The notes under the pieces: model-generated
The model's input: the letters and a program-made list of their open reading frames with translations, nothing else
The model's database searches: none
Told to the model about the DNA's origin: nothing
NCBI GenBank assembly: GCA_036245805.1
Contig: BTRK01000003.1
Location: forward strand, 30,769,215 to 30,833,214
Origin: Pristionchus mayeri
Taxonomy: Eukaryota > Nematoda > Chromadorea > Rhabditida > Neodiplogasteridae
DNA: 64,000 nucleotides
Direction: 5' to 3'
Position numbers and translations under genes: made by a program
Shown: positions 44,352 to 54,700 of the stretch, one piece after another
Position numbering within the stretch: the first letter of the stretch is position 1
Layout of the letters: each line of letters begins with the position of its first letter

Positions 44352-45247
44352 GGCATATGCAAAGATGAATTCGAAACTGATTTGCAAACCAGATAGTTTT
44401 ATAGACTAGGTTAACTTTCCAATGGTTAGATAAGCCTGTGATATTGGGATGGTTATCGACTCCAGAAGCGCAGTAACAGCTACCGTGAAATGGAGTCCCG
44501 TGAAGGATTAGATAAAAAGAGGAGAGACAGACTAAACTGCTTCCTTCATATTCTCTTCAATCTCGTCGATTTCATCTCTCGCCTGCGAAGTCGAAGAAAT
44601 AACATATTTCCTCATGAAATTCACTCGTTCGCATCGCCCGAGACATGCTCCCGGCCAAACCGATATAAGGATTAGAACAGATCGGTATCCCGCTACGGTA
44701 ACCAATAATCATTTCCAATTACCAAATTACTCCAATTACTTAATCCATGGAAATCACTACTTTCTTATATGATAAGCGGTCGAATAATCAGAAAGACATT
44801 TGCAAAGTAGGCGTTGTCAGAACAATCAAAGGTGCGAAGTGGTGTAGGAGAGTGGAAATGCGATGAGGGGATGGGTGAAATATTATCAACAAATGGATAA
44901 GGGGATGATACCTATAATTTTGTGATTTTGGGAATACGAGAAAATTTTTTTCAAAAAATCCTGATTATCTCCTGAAATTTTTCAAAAAATATATTTTTTC
45001 ACATACTTCCGCAAAATCACAAAATTATGGTAGTATGATCATTTTTAGATATTTTGAACAAGTTATGGCCATGTTGAGGTTGAAAAGCTATTTCTCGAGC
45101 TCTTTGGAATAGTGAACAATAGTCAAATTTCACAGTTTGATGGAATACAAATCTCACCTTTTATAAACGTATTGATAAAAAATATTGAAAGGGAATATCG
45201 AAAGTTGTTTCTGATAACCCTTCCCGACAAGAGTGATAACTCATGTA
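44352..45247. other. Unassigned stretch
   Basis: Upstream of BATH copy 3, so it should contain that gene's promoter. One 61-codon ORF (44490-44675) without recognisable features. No repeats seen. Confidence 0.45.
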
Positions 45248-45547
45248 TCACAAACATTTTATCAACACAGCATTAATTAGCTCACGCACTCTAACTGCGG
45301 ATGAATAGGTGTTACGGTAAAGGCACGAAATATCGAGGTGAATGGGTATTCGAGTTGCTCGGATTGGTGGAATGGGGTGTGAATGGGCCGTGGCCTCGGT
45401 TTGGACGGCGTGGATATGGGGAGGAAGATACTGGTTGAGCATCCCAACTTGTAGTAAACTCCAGACGGCTGCGAAGATAACGAAGAGGACGGGGAATAAC
45501 ATGACGAAGGAGGGAGGGAAGGGAAGGGAGTGAATGATGGGAATCAA
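45248..45547 (-). CDS. Small ORF with one TM segment
   Basis: 99 codons. A strongly hydrophobic stretch (VMLFPVLFVIFAAVWSLL) near the N terminus could be a signal anchor, followed by a His/Pro-rich part. A splice donor (GTAACA) near 45312 would cut it to about 80 residues. No homology recognised; it may be an exon of a larger gene. Confidence 0.3.
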   Translation of the reverse strand: MIPIIHSLPFPPSFVMLFPVLFVIFAAVWSLLQVGMLNQYLPPHIHAVQTEATAHSHPIPPIRATRIPIHLDISCLYRNTYSSAVRVRELINAVLIKCL

Positions 45548-45643
45548 AAATCATTTGGAGAACGAAGGGGCATAGTTGACTATTCGATAGTAGTTTAGGT
45601 TATGCACCAAATCTGCAATTCAATATTTTAGAGACTCTCAAGA

Positions 45644-47181
45644 TTAGCAACTAACCGATACGACTCCTCCTCCCAGGGTCAAGCCGTTGTAGACATCGTA
45701 GAACAGTTTCGCATGCTCATAGTTGTCGAACTCGATGTGGAGCTCACCGTTCGCCTGAATCGATCCTTTACTCATCCGAACAAAACTTGTGCTTAGTTAC
45801 CTTGGTGATGGAATATTTGTGCAGATTCCAGCCAGCGCCCAGGAATTCGATCAAGGAATCTGGAAAGAGAACAATGGTAGGTTAGTCGTTCCCAAATCGA
45901 ACCTGAATTGTATATTTTGGGAGGGAATCTCTTTGCGACCAAGGAGGACGAATTTGAGAATTCGAGCGGTACTGAAGGGGCTCATTTGCTTTCAGAAACT
46001 GCTTGAACGATGCTCACGATGTTGCATGTACCGAGTGGTTCCCACACGCGAGTTATAATTCACCACGTTGAAGAGGTACTGTTCAGCGTACATGCTTCTC
46101 ACACTCTATGAAATGATTGATCTTACTAGCCACTGATTGCGCACACACAGCGAGATCTTTGCCCTCGACGACCATGATCCTGATATCCTTCGTCTGTTTG
46201 TAGTAGTAATCCTTGAGACCCTCTCGCTTCAGCAGAATAAGGGCGGCCATTCTCGAGGACTCGTCGATCGAATGCACTTCCATCACACGTGCTTCAAATG
46301 CAACAATTTCGCCTCGAAAGAACTCTCAGGTGTAGGCGCCCAAGTTGTAATCAGCCCTGTTTTATGCTTGGGTGACTCCTCTATGCCAAAGTCAATTACA
46401 AGTTGGTTCAGGCCCTGAATCCAACTTGTGCTGCCTTGGATGCAACTTGTAAAGTTACTTTAGCGCAGGGGTGAGGCACCAAACTTAAAACTGATTCCAA
46501 CTTGGGCGCCTCCTCCTGAGAAGATGGGCACCAGGGCTGGGCGGAAAAAAATTTCCGACCGGTAAATTTTCCGGTTTTTCCGGTACATAACCGGAAAAAT
46601 TTCCGACCGGAAAATTTACCGGTCTGCTGCCAAGATTTTCCGAAAAGATACACTAGATATTATTGTAATTTTAAATAGACTGCGATATAAAAAAGCATTC
46701 GAAATGGTAAAAAAAATTTAAAATCAATGTTTTATTACTTTTAAGTTTAAAAATATTTCTCGGAGATATATCATATTTTGAATACTTTTAACCTTGAGAT
46801 GTAAATCGAAAAATGATTAATAATTGCCTAAATTTTTGAGCAACTACAATTTCGCTGGGCATTTTTTGGTAAAATTTACATTTTTTCTTTGTAGATTAGC
46901 ATAAAAGTGCTTCGGAAATAGTCTAAAAGCCCGGAAAACGACACTGGAAATTTATTTTCCGAATTTTCCGGTTTTACCGGTTTTTAACGGTTCTTTCCCG
47001 GTATTTTGGACCGGAAAATTTCCGTTTCCGGTTTTTTTCCGGTCATCCGTTTCCGCCCAGCCCTGATTATCATGATGCGCCGGTTTAAAAAATGAATTGG
47101 CCTTTTTAACTTAAGAATGATTTGAAATATTTGAATGATATTTAGATTTTAAATTATCTGACCTTTTTGCTTGGTAGACAT
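45644..47181 (-). CDS. Small six-exon gene, unknown product
   Basis: Exons 47163-47181 (MSTKQK), 46134-46291, 46018-46078, 45903-45971, 45801-45859 and 45644-45754 (TAA). Every junction keeps phase, giving about 160 residues. Features: charged N-terminal helix (RMAALILLKREGLKDYYYKQ), then IRIMVVEGKDLAVCAQS, YLFNVVNYNSRVGTT, and a last exon with GELHIEFDNYEHAKLFYDVY and NGLTLGGGVVSV, which looks like the final helix and strand of an RRM-like fold. That resemblance is weak. Introns are about 40-60 bp except the first, 871 bp, which holds two mobile elements. If the first exon is wrong, the ATG at 46283 would start the protein at MEVHSID. Confidence 0.65.
46335..46510. mobile_element. MITE with GGCGCCCAAGTTG ends
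   Basis: 176 bp; both ends begin GGCGCCCAAGTTG, the inner arms partly pair. No target duplication seen. In intron 1 of the small gene. Confidence 0.65.
46532..47065. mobile_element. hAT-like palindrome (CAGGGCTGGGCGGAAA ends)
   Basis: Both ends read CAGGGCTGGGCGGAAA, a start typical of hAT elements. Arms are rich in TTTCCGGT-type repeats. No transposase and no clear 8-bp duplication. In intron 1 of the small gene. Confidence 0.75.
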
Positions 47182-47720
47182 GATTCCTTCCTCTCTCGTG
47201 GTTTCCTTGTTTGTATTCGGCGTTTGCGCCTTTGTAGAGGGGGCAGCAAATCGAGAAGACCGTGCGCGATGGAGGAAAAGAGGAAGAGTGAGTGGACAGC
47301 GAATGAGAATTGGCTAAATTACAAATGTAAATGAGGAACAAATAACAATATGAAACGTGCAAAATATGAGTCAACACTAACATCGAAATTCCGCGGGAGT
47401 ATGTTGGTGTTATTAAACGAAATATCAAATCGCGATCGACAGAGGATCAAATTCAAAGTACCTCGACCTTAAATACCTGCTCAAGGCCTCTGTGCCTGCC
47501 TAGGCTCATGGTGGAGAGAGGAATAAAACCCTTTATTTTTGATGTTCCGAAATTGCACTGTCACCCAGAATTCTATAGAACATTTAGTAGATATGAAAAA
47601 CACAGTAGTTCGAAGAATTTAAACCTCTCTCAATCATGTTATGTCTCGTTTGAAAACTTCAACCTAGCCGCGCGCCCTTTACTTGTAAAATGTAAGAAAA
47701 TTTAGCTCTGTGCGAATAAC

Positions 47721-47779
47721 GTGGTACGTACCTTTTTATCGTGGTACGTAACTTTTTATCATGGTACGTAACTTTATTG
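47721..47779 (+). repeat. 20-bp tandem repeat, three units
   Basis: GTGGTACGTACCTTTTTATC and two close variants in a row. Confidence 0.9.
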
Positions 47780-48070
47780 TTGAATCGGTCAAACATATTA
47801 CCTAAACCCTTGGTGGTATTTGCGTTCATTTCATCGATCTCGCCCAGTAAGTGCAAATTTCACGTTTTTACTACACAACAAATATAAATCATGAATTAGC
47901 TACATATCAATGAATATAATAAGTTCCAATGAATAAGGTGAATATAATGAATATAGAGTTATCAGAAACATCGATTCCGTTATCCCCTAATAGCCACTTC
48001 CATGGCGCTTGTGCCTATGACCATCCTTCGCAGGTGCAGATCGTGGTCCTCGTCTTATTCCTCCGATCTT

Positions 48071-48085
48071 GGGGGGGGGGGGGGG
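48071..48085 (+). repeat. Poly-G tract, G15
   Basis: Fifteen G. On the minus strand it would read as Pro codons in a 61-codon Arg/Pro-rich ORF (47987-48172). Confidence 0.95.
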
Positions 48086-48223
48086 TATTTTTTGATTTCT
48101 TGATCTCGTGGGATATCTTGGTGTTGGTTGCACGGGTCTTCTCGTGGTAGTCGTAGTCGGCCAATTATTCAATTATGCGCATATAGATCATATTTGGTCA
48201 GCTTTGCAAAAAAAAGTGACGTA

Positions 48224-49568
48224 CAGTATCGCCGGAAAGTATTGGGCAGCTTTTTCGTTTCGTCATAGTTTCTGAACCACTCCACGTATTGAGCTAAAAA
48301 ATTATCGAGGAATAGCAAATCTAATGGGGAACAATCTGTTTGTTATTGCGAACTTATGCACATTTATCATTCTTGCGTAGTGATGACGCAATCACACCAC
48401 TTTTTCGAAAAATTCTATTTCTTATAAGAAAATTTTCCTATTGTCTCAAATTTCTTGGGTATTGAGACATGTCCAAGGACTACCCAGAAAACAATTTTCA
48501 AGTTGCTGCGACCCCGCAGCTCGTTGCTGCAGCTGCTGCAAGTTTGAGCCGAAAAACGCATAACTCCGCTTCTAGGGAAGCTAGAGACTCGTCCAAAGCA
48601 GAAAAATGATCGCTATCATGACCGTAGACGATCCTGAAAGTTTGGTATTGATCGGTTTTCGTTTGCCCTCCGGGCGCGAAAAAATCACTTTTTCGAATGA
48701 CCGTACTTTGGGCGTTTACCATTTCAAGAGATCATTTGCATAAAATCTGCTCCTAGACAGGAAGTTGCGAAAACCATCAAAGAATCGATTCCGAACTTTT
48801 GGTGGAGCTGGCTTCACTTTTCGGGCCATAGCCAACGATCTACCGACGCGCGCCACTCTCGAAACGCACGTTCTCTCTTCGCGCCGCTCTCTCATCACTT
48901 TCTCGCCGTGTATGGAAATGAAGTGGGCTCGAGATGAGCGCGCGTCCTTAGATCGTTGGCTATGGCCCGAAAAGTGAAGCCAGTTCCACCAAAAGTTCGG
49001 AATCGATTCTTTGATGGTTTTTGCAACTTCCTGTCCAGGAGCAGATTTTATGCAAATGATCTCTTGAAATGGTAAACGCCCAAAGTACGGTCATTCGAAA
49101 AAGTGATTTTTTCGCGTCCTGAGGGCAAACGAAAACCGATCAATACCAAACTTTCAGGATCGTCTACGGTCATGATAGCGATCATTTTTCTGCTTTGGAC
49201 GAGTCTCTAGCTTCCCTAGAAGCGGAGTTATGCGTTTTTCGGCTCAAACTTGCAGCAGCTGCAGTAACGAGCTGCGGGGTCGCAGCAACTTGAAAATTGT
49301 TTTCTGGGTAGTCCTAGGACATATCTCAATATCCAAGAAATTTGAGACAATAGGAAAATTTTCTTATAAGAAATAGAATTTTTCGAAAAAGTGGTGTGTG
49401 ATTGCGTCATCACTACGCAAGAATGAGATATTTGCATAAGTTCGCAATAACAACAGATTGTTCCCCATTAGATTTGCTATTCCTCGATAAATTTTTAGCT
49501 CAATACATGGAGTGGTTCAGAAACTATAACGAAACGAAAAAGCTGCCCAATACTTTCCGGCGATACTG
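48224..49568. mobile_element. Tc1-type palindromic element P6
   Basis: Ends CAGTATCGCCGGAAAGTATT exactly inverted, TA duplicated (48222-48223, 49569-49570). 1,345 bp; arms of about 640 bp enclose a GC-rich loop (48870-48930). It shares internal blocks with P4, for example GATGACGCAATCACA and ACCCAGAAAACAATTTTCAA, so both are subtypes of one family. GCTGCAGC motif at about 48532 and 49254. No transposase. Confidence 0.85.
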
Positions 49569-49570
49569 TA

Positions 49571-50792
49571 CCATAATAAATGATGCATATCACATGGTAC
49601 GATGGAAATGGTTGCTAGTATTTTTCGCAATGGCATTATACTCAATTATACTGAACATATTGTCATGTTTCTTTCAAGGGGATCACTACTGGACCAGGGA
49701 GATGCTGGCTCCTAAAAATATTGAATTAACCGGAGCTGCATCCTGCGAGAATTTTGAAATGGTTCATCAGTGTCGCAGAAGCATTCAGTGATAGTTGACA
49801 ACTTGCTTTTCATGTCATTTCCTTTAGGAGAAGTCTGCGTCGGTGAAAGTACTCGGGATGGTCCATTATGCATGCGCAGCACTGCTCAACTCGGTTCGAG
49901 GTTGAGGGAAGTATTAGTGAGCGCGTATTGACGGATGTCGTTGAACGATGAACTGGTAAATATATATCAGTTGTGCAGGAAATTCCAAATTGCCCTTTCG
50001 TTTTCGGATGGTGTACAGGTTACCCGTCTTCTACGACATCTTCATTGGCCATTGATGGCTGACCGTCGCTCTCTTGCACGAACCTGAGTAAAGGGATAGC
50101 CGGCCCTGCATGACAATGAGAGGATACAGTGAAGATTTCGCTAAAGTTGAAGCAGAAGACATCAGGTACTATAAATATCCAACGAAGCTCGAGGTGAACT
50201 AAATGAGAATGCAATGAAAGACTTTACCTTGCATCTCTCTTACCGAAAAATTATTTCAACTAGGCGTCTACCTAATAGTCAATTAATAGTCGACAATAGA
50301 TGAGGGCTCAGTGAATTTATCAAACTCTCAAGTAGTGCTAATAAAGGAAGAGAACCCTCGATATATTTTTGTAATCATATTTTATCAAGGCATTCTCAGA
50401 TTGTGCATCGACCATAGAGAAAAGCGAGGAAGAAACTCGGCGATTTCTTCTGAAGGACACGCTAATTACTCACCTGAATTTCGCACAGATATAAAGCAAT
50501 GTTTTAATGAGTTGCATGCACGGCGTTTTACAGGGGATGGGCGAGAAATGAGAGAGCGCAGAGAAAGAAAACGATTTCTCGGGATTTACATACTCTATGA
50601 GTAACAATTGTTTTGAAGATTTTCCGATCGAAACAGGCCCGAAATATAGCGAAGCAGACCCCAAAAATATGTGGCTTCTCCTTCCTTGTGAATGCATTAG
50701 GCTTCGAGAATGATTTTATCGGAAAGTGTTCGCTATGTAGAGGCTACTCCTCTCTGCATGGATCTTCTTGAGATGTCGCGTCTCGCCATCAC
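49571..50792. other. Unassigned stretch
   Basis: Possible minus-strand 3' exon ending MANEDVVEDG and TAA (50022-50092) behind a CTCAG acceptor; no partner exon found. No repeats recognised. Confidence 0.35.
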
Positions 50793-51529
50793 TCAGTTGC
50801 GGTCCTTGATGAAGTGCACGTCGAGTGCGCAGAAGCACGCCCGGCACATGGGACAGCGTCCCTAGAAATAAAAACACTCGATTACTGGTCACCCCTCCAC
50901 TTCCCCTTCCTAACTTTTCCACGTTTCCCTTGGAAATGAGGAGGTGTGGATGGTTAGGGAAAGGAGGGGGGGGGGGTTGTCCGTTGTCTACGAGGTCCGA
51001 AATGCTACCAAATATAAATGGAGGCAATTTATATTTATCAGTTACCTGGTGAGGGAAGAGTGCAAACCTTCTGGAGAGGGAGGGTCGAATCAGCCAGAAG
51101 GATTCCTCCGGTGCATGCAGCACACCAGAACGGACGGCGACACGTGCAGTTCCCGCAGTCGATCCTGCAATCAATGATCACAAGTTACAGTAGTCTGCAT
51201 TAATGATATTGAATACGGATTTGAGAAGTAACAACTAGGACTATGGTCCACCCTAAACTGAATAATATTTCCGTCATGTATTCATAAATTTATTTTAATT
51301 CAGACCTACGATTCAGAAGCCGCAGTAAACATTGTGAACTGACCCCAGGCAGCTCTTGCGAATGATGATGTGCGCTCGTTCCTGATCGCAGCCGAAGCAG
51401 CGATCGTCCGTGTAGATCTGCAAACAATTCCTGGCACTTCTTCGATTTTTTAAAATTACAATATCGCGGTTTGCTAACCTGATCATCACCGGCAAACTGA
51501 GTGTTGCACTCCATCACTTCCCAAATTGC
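50793..51529 (-). CDS. TMEM129-type RING-C2 domain, C-terminal exons
   Basis: Exons 51479-51529, 51344-51417, 51068-51164 and 50793-50861 (TGA), all phases agreeing, 95 residues. They encode CFGC, then SC, CGNCTCRRPFWCAACTGG and GRCPMCRACFCALDVHF. The Cys pattern and the PFWC-AAC and CP-C-RA-FC-LDV blocks match the atypical C-terminal RING of TMEM129, an ER membrane E3 ubiquitin ligase used in ER-associated degradation. The last residues HFIKDRN end like TMEM129. The N-terminal membrane part of TMEM129 is not seen here. Upstream, in frame, is the last solenoid exon (51737-51817) with a good GTAAAT donor, so this may be the C terminus of that large gene, or a truncated separate gene. A G11 tract (50966-50976) is in the last intron. 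Confidence 0.75.
50966..50976 (+). repeat. Poly-G tract, G11
   Basis: Eleven G in the last intron of the RING-domain exons. Confidence 0.9.
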
Positions 51530-51736
51530 CTGGAAACAGTGTGAATAAAGATATGTTTTCATCTCGGCAGCTGTTGCAAGAAATGTGATCGAATTCAGCA
51601 TCAGAATATATAATATTTATAACAGCATAATTCGATGGATAGTCGAATCATGGCAAAATGCTATATGTGCATGCATTTAAATATATAGTAATAATTATGC
51701 CTACAAATATTTTACCATATAAACGAATATATTTAC

Positions 51737-54700
51737 ACTCTGAAAGTCGCTGACGAACTTCTCCGGGCAAGCGCCAGAGAGGAGAGAGAGACCTTTGAAG
51801 AGGTGTGCAGCATACGTCTGCAATGCAATTAAAACAACCTAACAGCAACCGCATTAAATATTCTCCAATGTATCATTTTAAAGGAACCTCTTTCCTATTG
51901 GGGCTGCTCTGATATATTTTGCTGATTGTGACAATGCCCGACTTGAAGTGCGTCATGATCGAATCGTAGTGCTGTTCGAGTAGACTCTGAAAGATGGGCA
52001 CTACGTCGGATGTGAACTATGACGCCATGCCGCCTTTGATGTGTCAAAAGCGGCATGAAGTCATAGCTGTCATCCGACGTAGTGCCGAAAGATGCAGACC
52101 CAGCATCATTATGCACGCACATCCATTACGGGATTGGAAAAGGTTTTTACATTCAAATGATATCTCTAAATACTTTCCCTTTTGATATCTCTTTTGAATT
52201 TTCTAAGATGGAGACATATTGACGCCTCTGTTTTGCAAATACCTTCGGACTGAGCTCGACGATCGTCGAATAAGATTCAAGAAGGACCTCCATACTCCCT
52301 TGGACGCGCACCGTGTTTCGACCCTTCGCCTGGAAATGAGCATGTTCACTGAGGAGGCATGTAGAACAAAGAGAAACGCTGCGCTGCCTAATTGCTCGGT
52401 GTGAATATGCAAATAACGAACACTATTGAATGGATCGTCGTTGTAGTAGGGCAGCGTTCTCTTCAGCAGAGCGCGCGCTGAGAGGCGGACCACGTTATTC
52501 TAAATTTGTTAGTAACGACATCAGAAAAATGTTTTCGCTGTGCACTCGCGATATTCAACAAGGATAAAAATCGTACGCGATCGAGAAGGGCGCGAAGGCC
52601 CTGATCGACGATTTCATTTGTCACAGTATTATCGATCTTGGGCCAGTATCCCTCGAGCACCAGCAGAGAGACGGCCTTTTCCATCCAATCCTCTGAGGAA
52701 GGACAAGCATTTCGACACTCTTACACGCTGTAAATTGCTCACCAGTATACTTGAACATGTCGCCGCAAGCCTTCACTAGAAGAGACGAGAATTGCTTCGT
52801 TCCGAGTGATGCAAGTAGGCTATCGAGGCAAGAGTAGTAGAGCTTGTGTGACGGACTGAATAACGATAAATTAATAATCTCGATGATCGTATGTGTCAAA
52901 GTTAGAGCGCGTCTACTGATTATGAATTATCTCTGTGCATATAATACGATATCAACAAGCACAACTCACACCAAATCAACCGAATTCCCCTTCGAAAGCA
53001 TCTTCTCGACGGCTCCCGAGGTTGCCGTAATCAATGAATAGACTGAAAGGGATTTATTAATTTGTTTATATAAATCCAGCTTGAATATTTATACCGTAAA
53101 TAGAAAATGCAGATAAATTGTTTAGCACAAATAATAATTCAGATAATTATGTTTGCGTGTATTTCAAAAGGAGTGCTCACTGATATCGGGAGTTCTGTCA
53201 GGAAGTAAGAAGGCCATTCTCGTGATCAGTGCAGTTATCGTACCGATCGCCCTCGCATGACTATCGTGTGCACCACAGTCCGCCCTCGCCCTGATCACCT
53301 GAAGGAAATTATTGTTTATTTATTGTGTTTTTTGTTTAAGAATTGTTTTTATTGTTTAACTATTGAAATTATTGTTTTAAATTACATTCGAACAAATTAT
53401 TGTGAATACTGGCGTCATTTTTATCTCGACGGACTCAATTTCAAGTTGCGCGTAACATTCGAACGCGCGAAGCTAATTGTCTCGAAGCATGTACAAAGGA
53501 TATTATATATATGGCCTCGCGAGAAGTGATTATATTTTGTGTGTGATTTCTCGCCAGTCGCCCAGTGAAAGGGAACATGATGAACATCATTTCCTGTCAA
53601 TCCATTTGGCATCAGATTCTCACATCGCTGCAGATGAAGAGTAATCTGAGGGCGTTAATGTCCGAGAGAGACGAGGAGAGGAGAGATCCCTCGCGGAAGA
53701 AGAAACAAGAGATCACTGCACACGAGTAGTGACAGGGAGATCCCTTCGTGCCGCTCGACTCCGCCCACTCAAAGAAACAATTACAATGCAATGAAGATAA
53801 CAACCAAAGATTCAAAATTCTTATGATCTGAAAGGATATGGCTATCAACTCGGGCTAGCTATTCGCGTCCAATAAAAAATCACAATCTTGAATGGATACC
53901 GTAATCATGCCAGACAGCATCCCAATCAACTTCTTTTCCCATTTGCATCGAACTTCCGGGAATTCTTCGATCAGGGAGATCGCCTCAGCAATCAGAGAGG
54001 GGTCGGAGAATTCTGAGCGGAATAGAATCACTCGTGAGCGGTCAGTAATACCATTGCCCAAAGGACTGGTTAAATCAATTGCATCATGATTTATACTAAA
54101 CTTATGTTGTTTTACAAAGTACACTAATCATATCGTAGACTAACCGTTATAGTTGAGTAGGCAGTTCCCGAGTAGATCACAGGCCGTGTGCCTATTCTTG
54201 CACTTGATGGTGAATGTCCACACGAGAAAGTATTCGATGCCTGCAAGGAATCCGTAGAATGAGAATGAGAATGTTCGCTGATCTCCTAAAGGCGATCATG
54301 CCATATTCATGCTCACACTCTTCGAGGAAGTCATCGTCGTACGCCGTGAAGATCGTCCACGACGAGAATGGAGACGAGTCTCAAAACAGCAAGTATTTGG
54401 GATGAAAAAAACACAATATGCTATCGCAAACAATCTATATTTTGCCGTCTTCATTTTCGTCTTTTCCAGTCACTTCGCGCGGTCAAATCGGGAGAAATAT
54501 CAGAGCAAGGAAACAATATTGTATGATCTTCTCCTAGAATAAAGAGAAATGAGAATGGCTGACCTGAGGTGGTGACATGGGCGGGAGAGTCGTCGAAGAT
54601 AGATGAGGTCGACGATGACGGAGTAGACGCCCTAGGTAAGGTTTGTGGAAGAGAAGGAGGATGGACTAACTCGACAAGGGAATGATCTCGTGCTGTCTCT

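Larger units (their letters stand above)
47182..48223. other. Mostly unassigned stretch
   Basis: Holds a three-unit tandem repeat (47721-47779) and G15 (48071-48085). A minus-strand exon-like frame (47478-47511, MSLGRHRGLEQ then GTATTT) and a Pro/Arg-rich ORF (47987-48172) are possible but unsupported. Confidence 0.4.
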
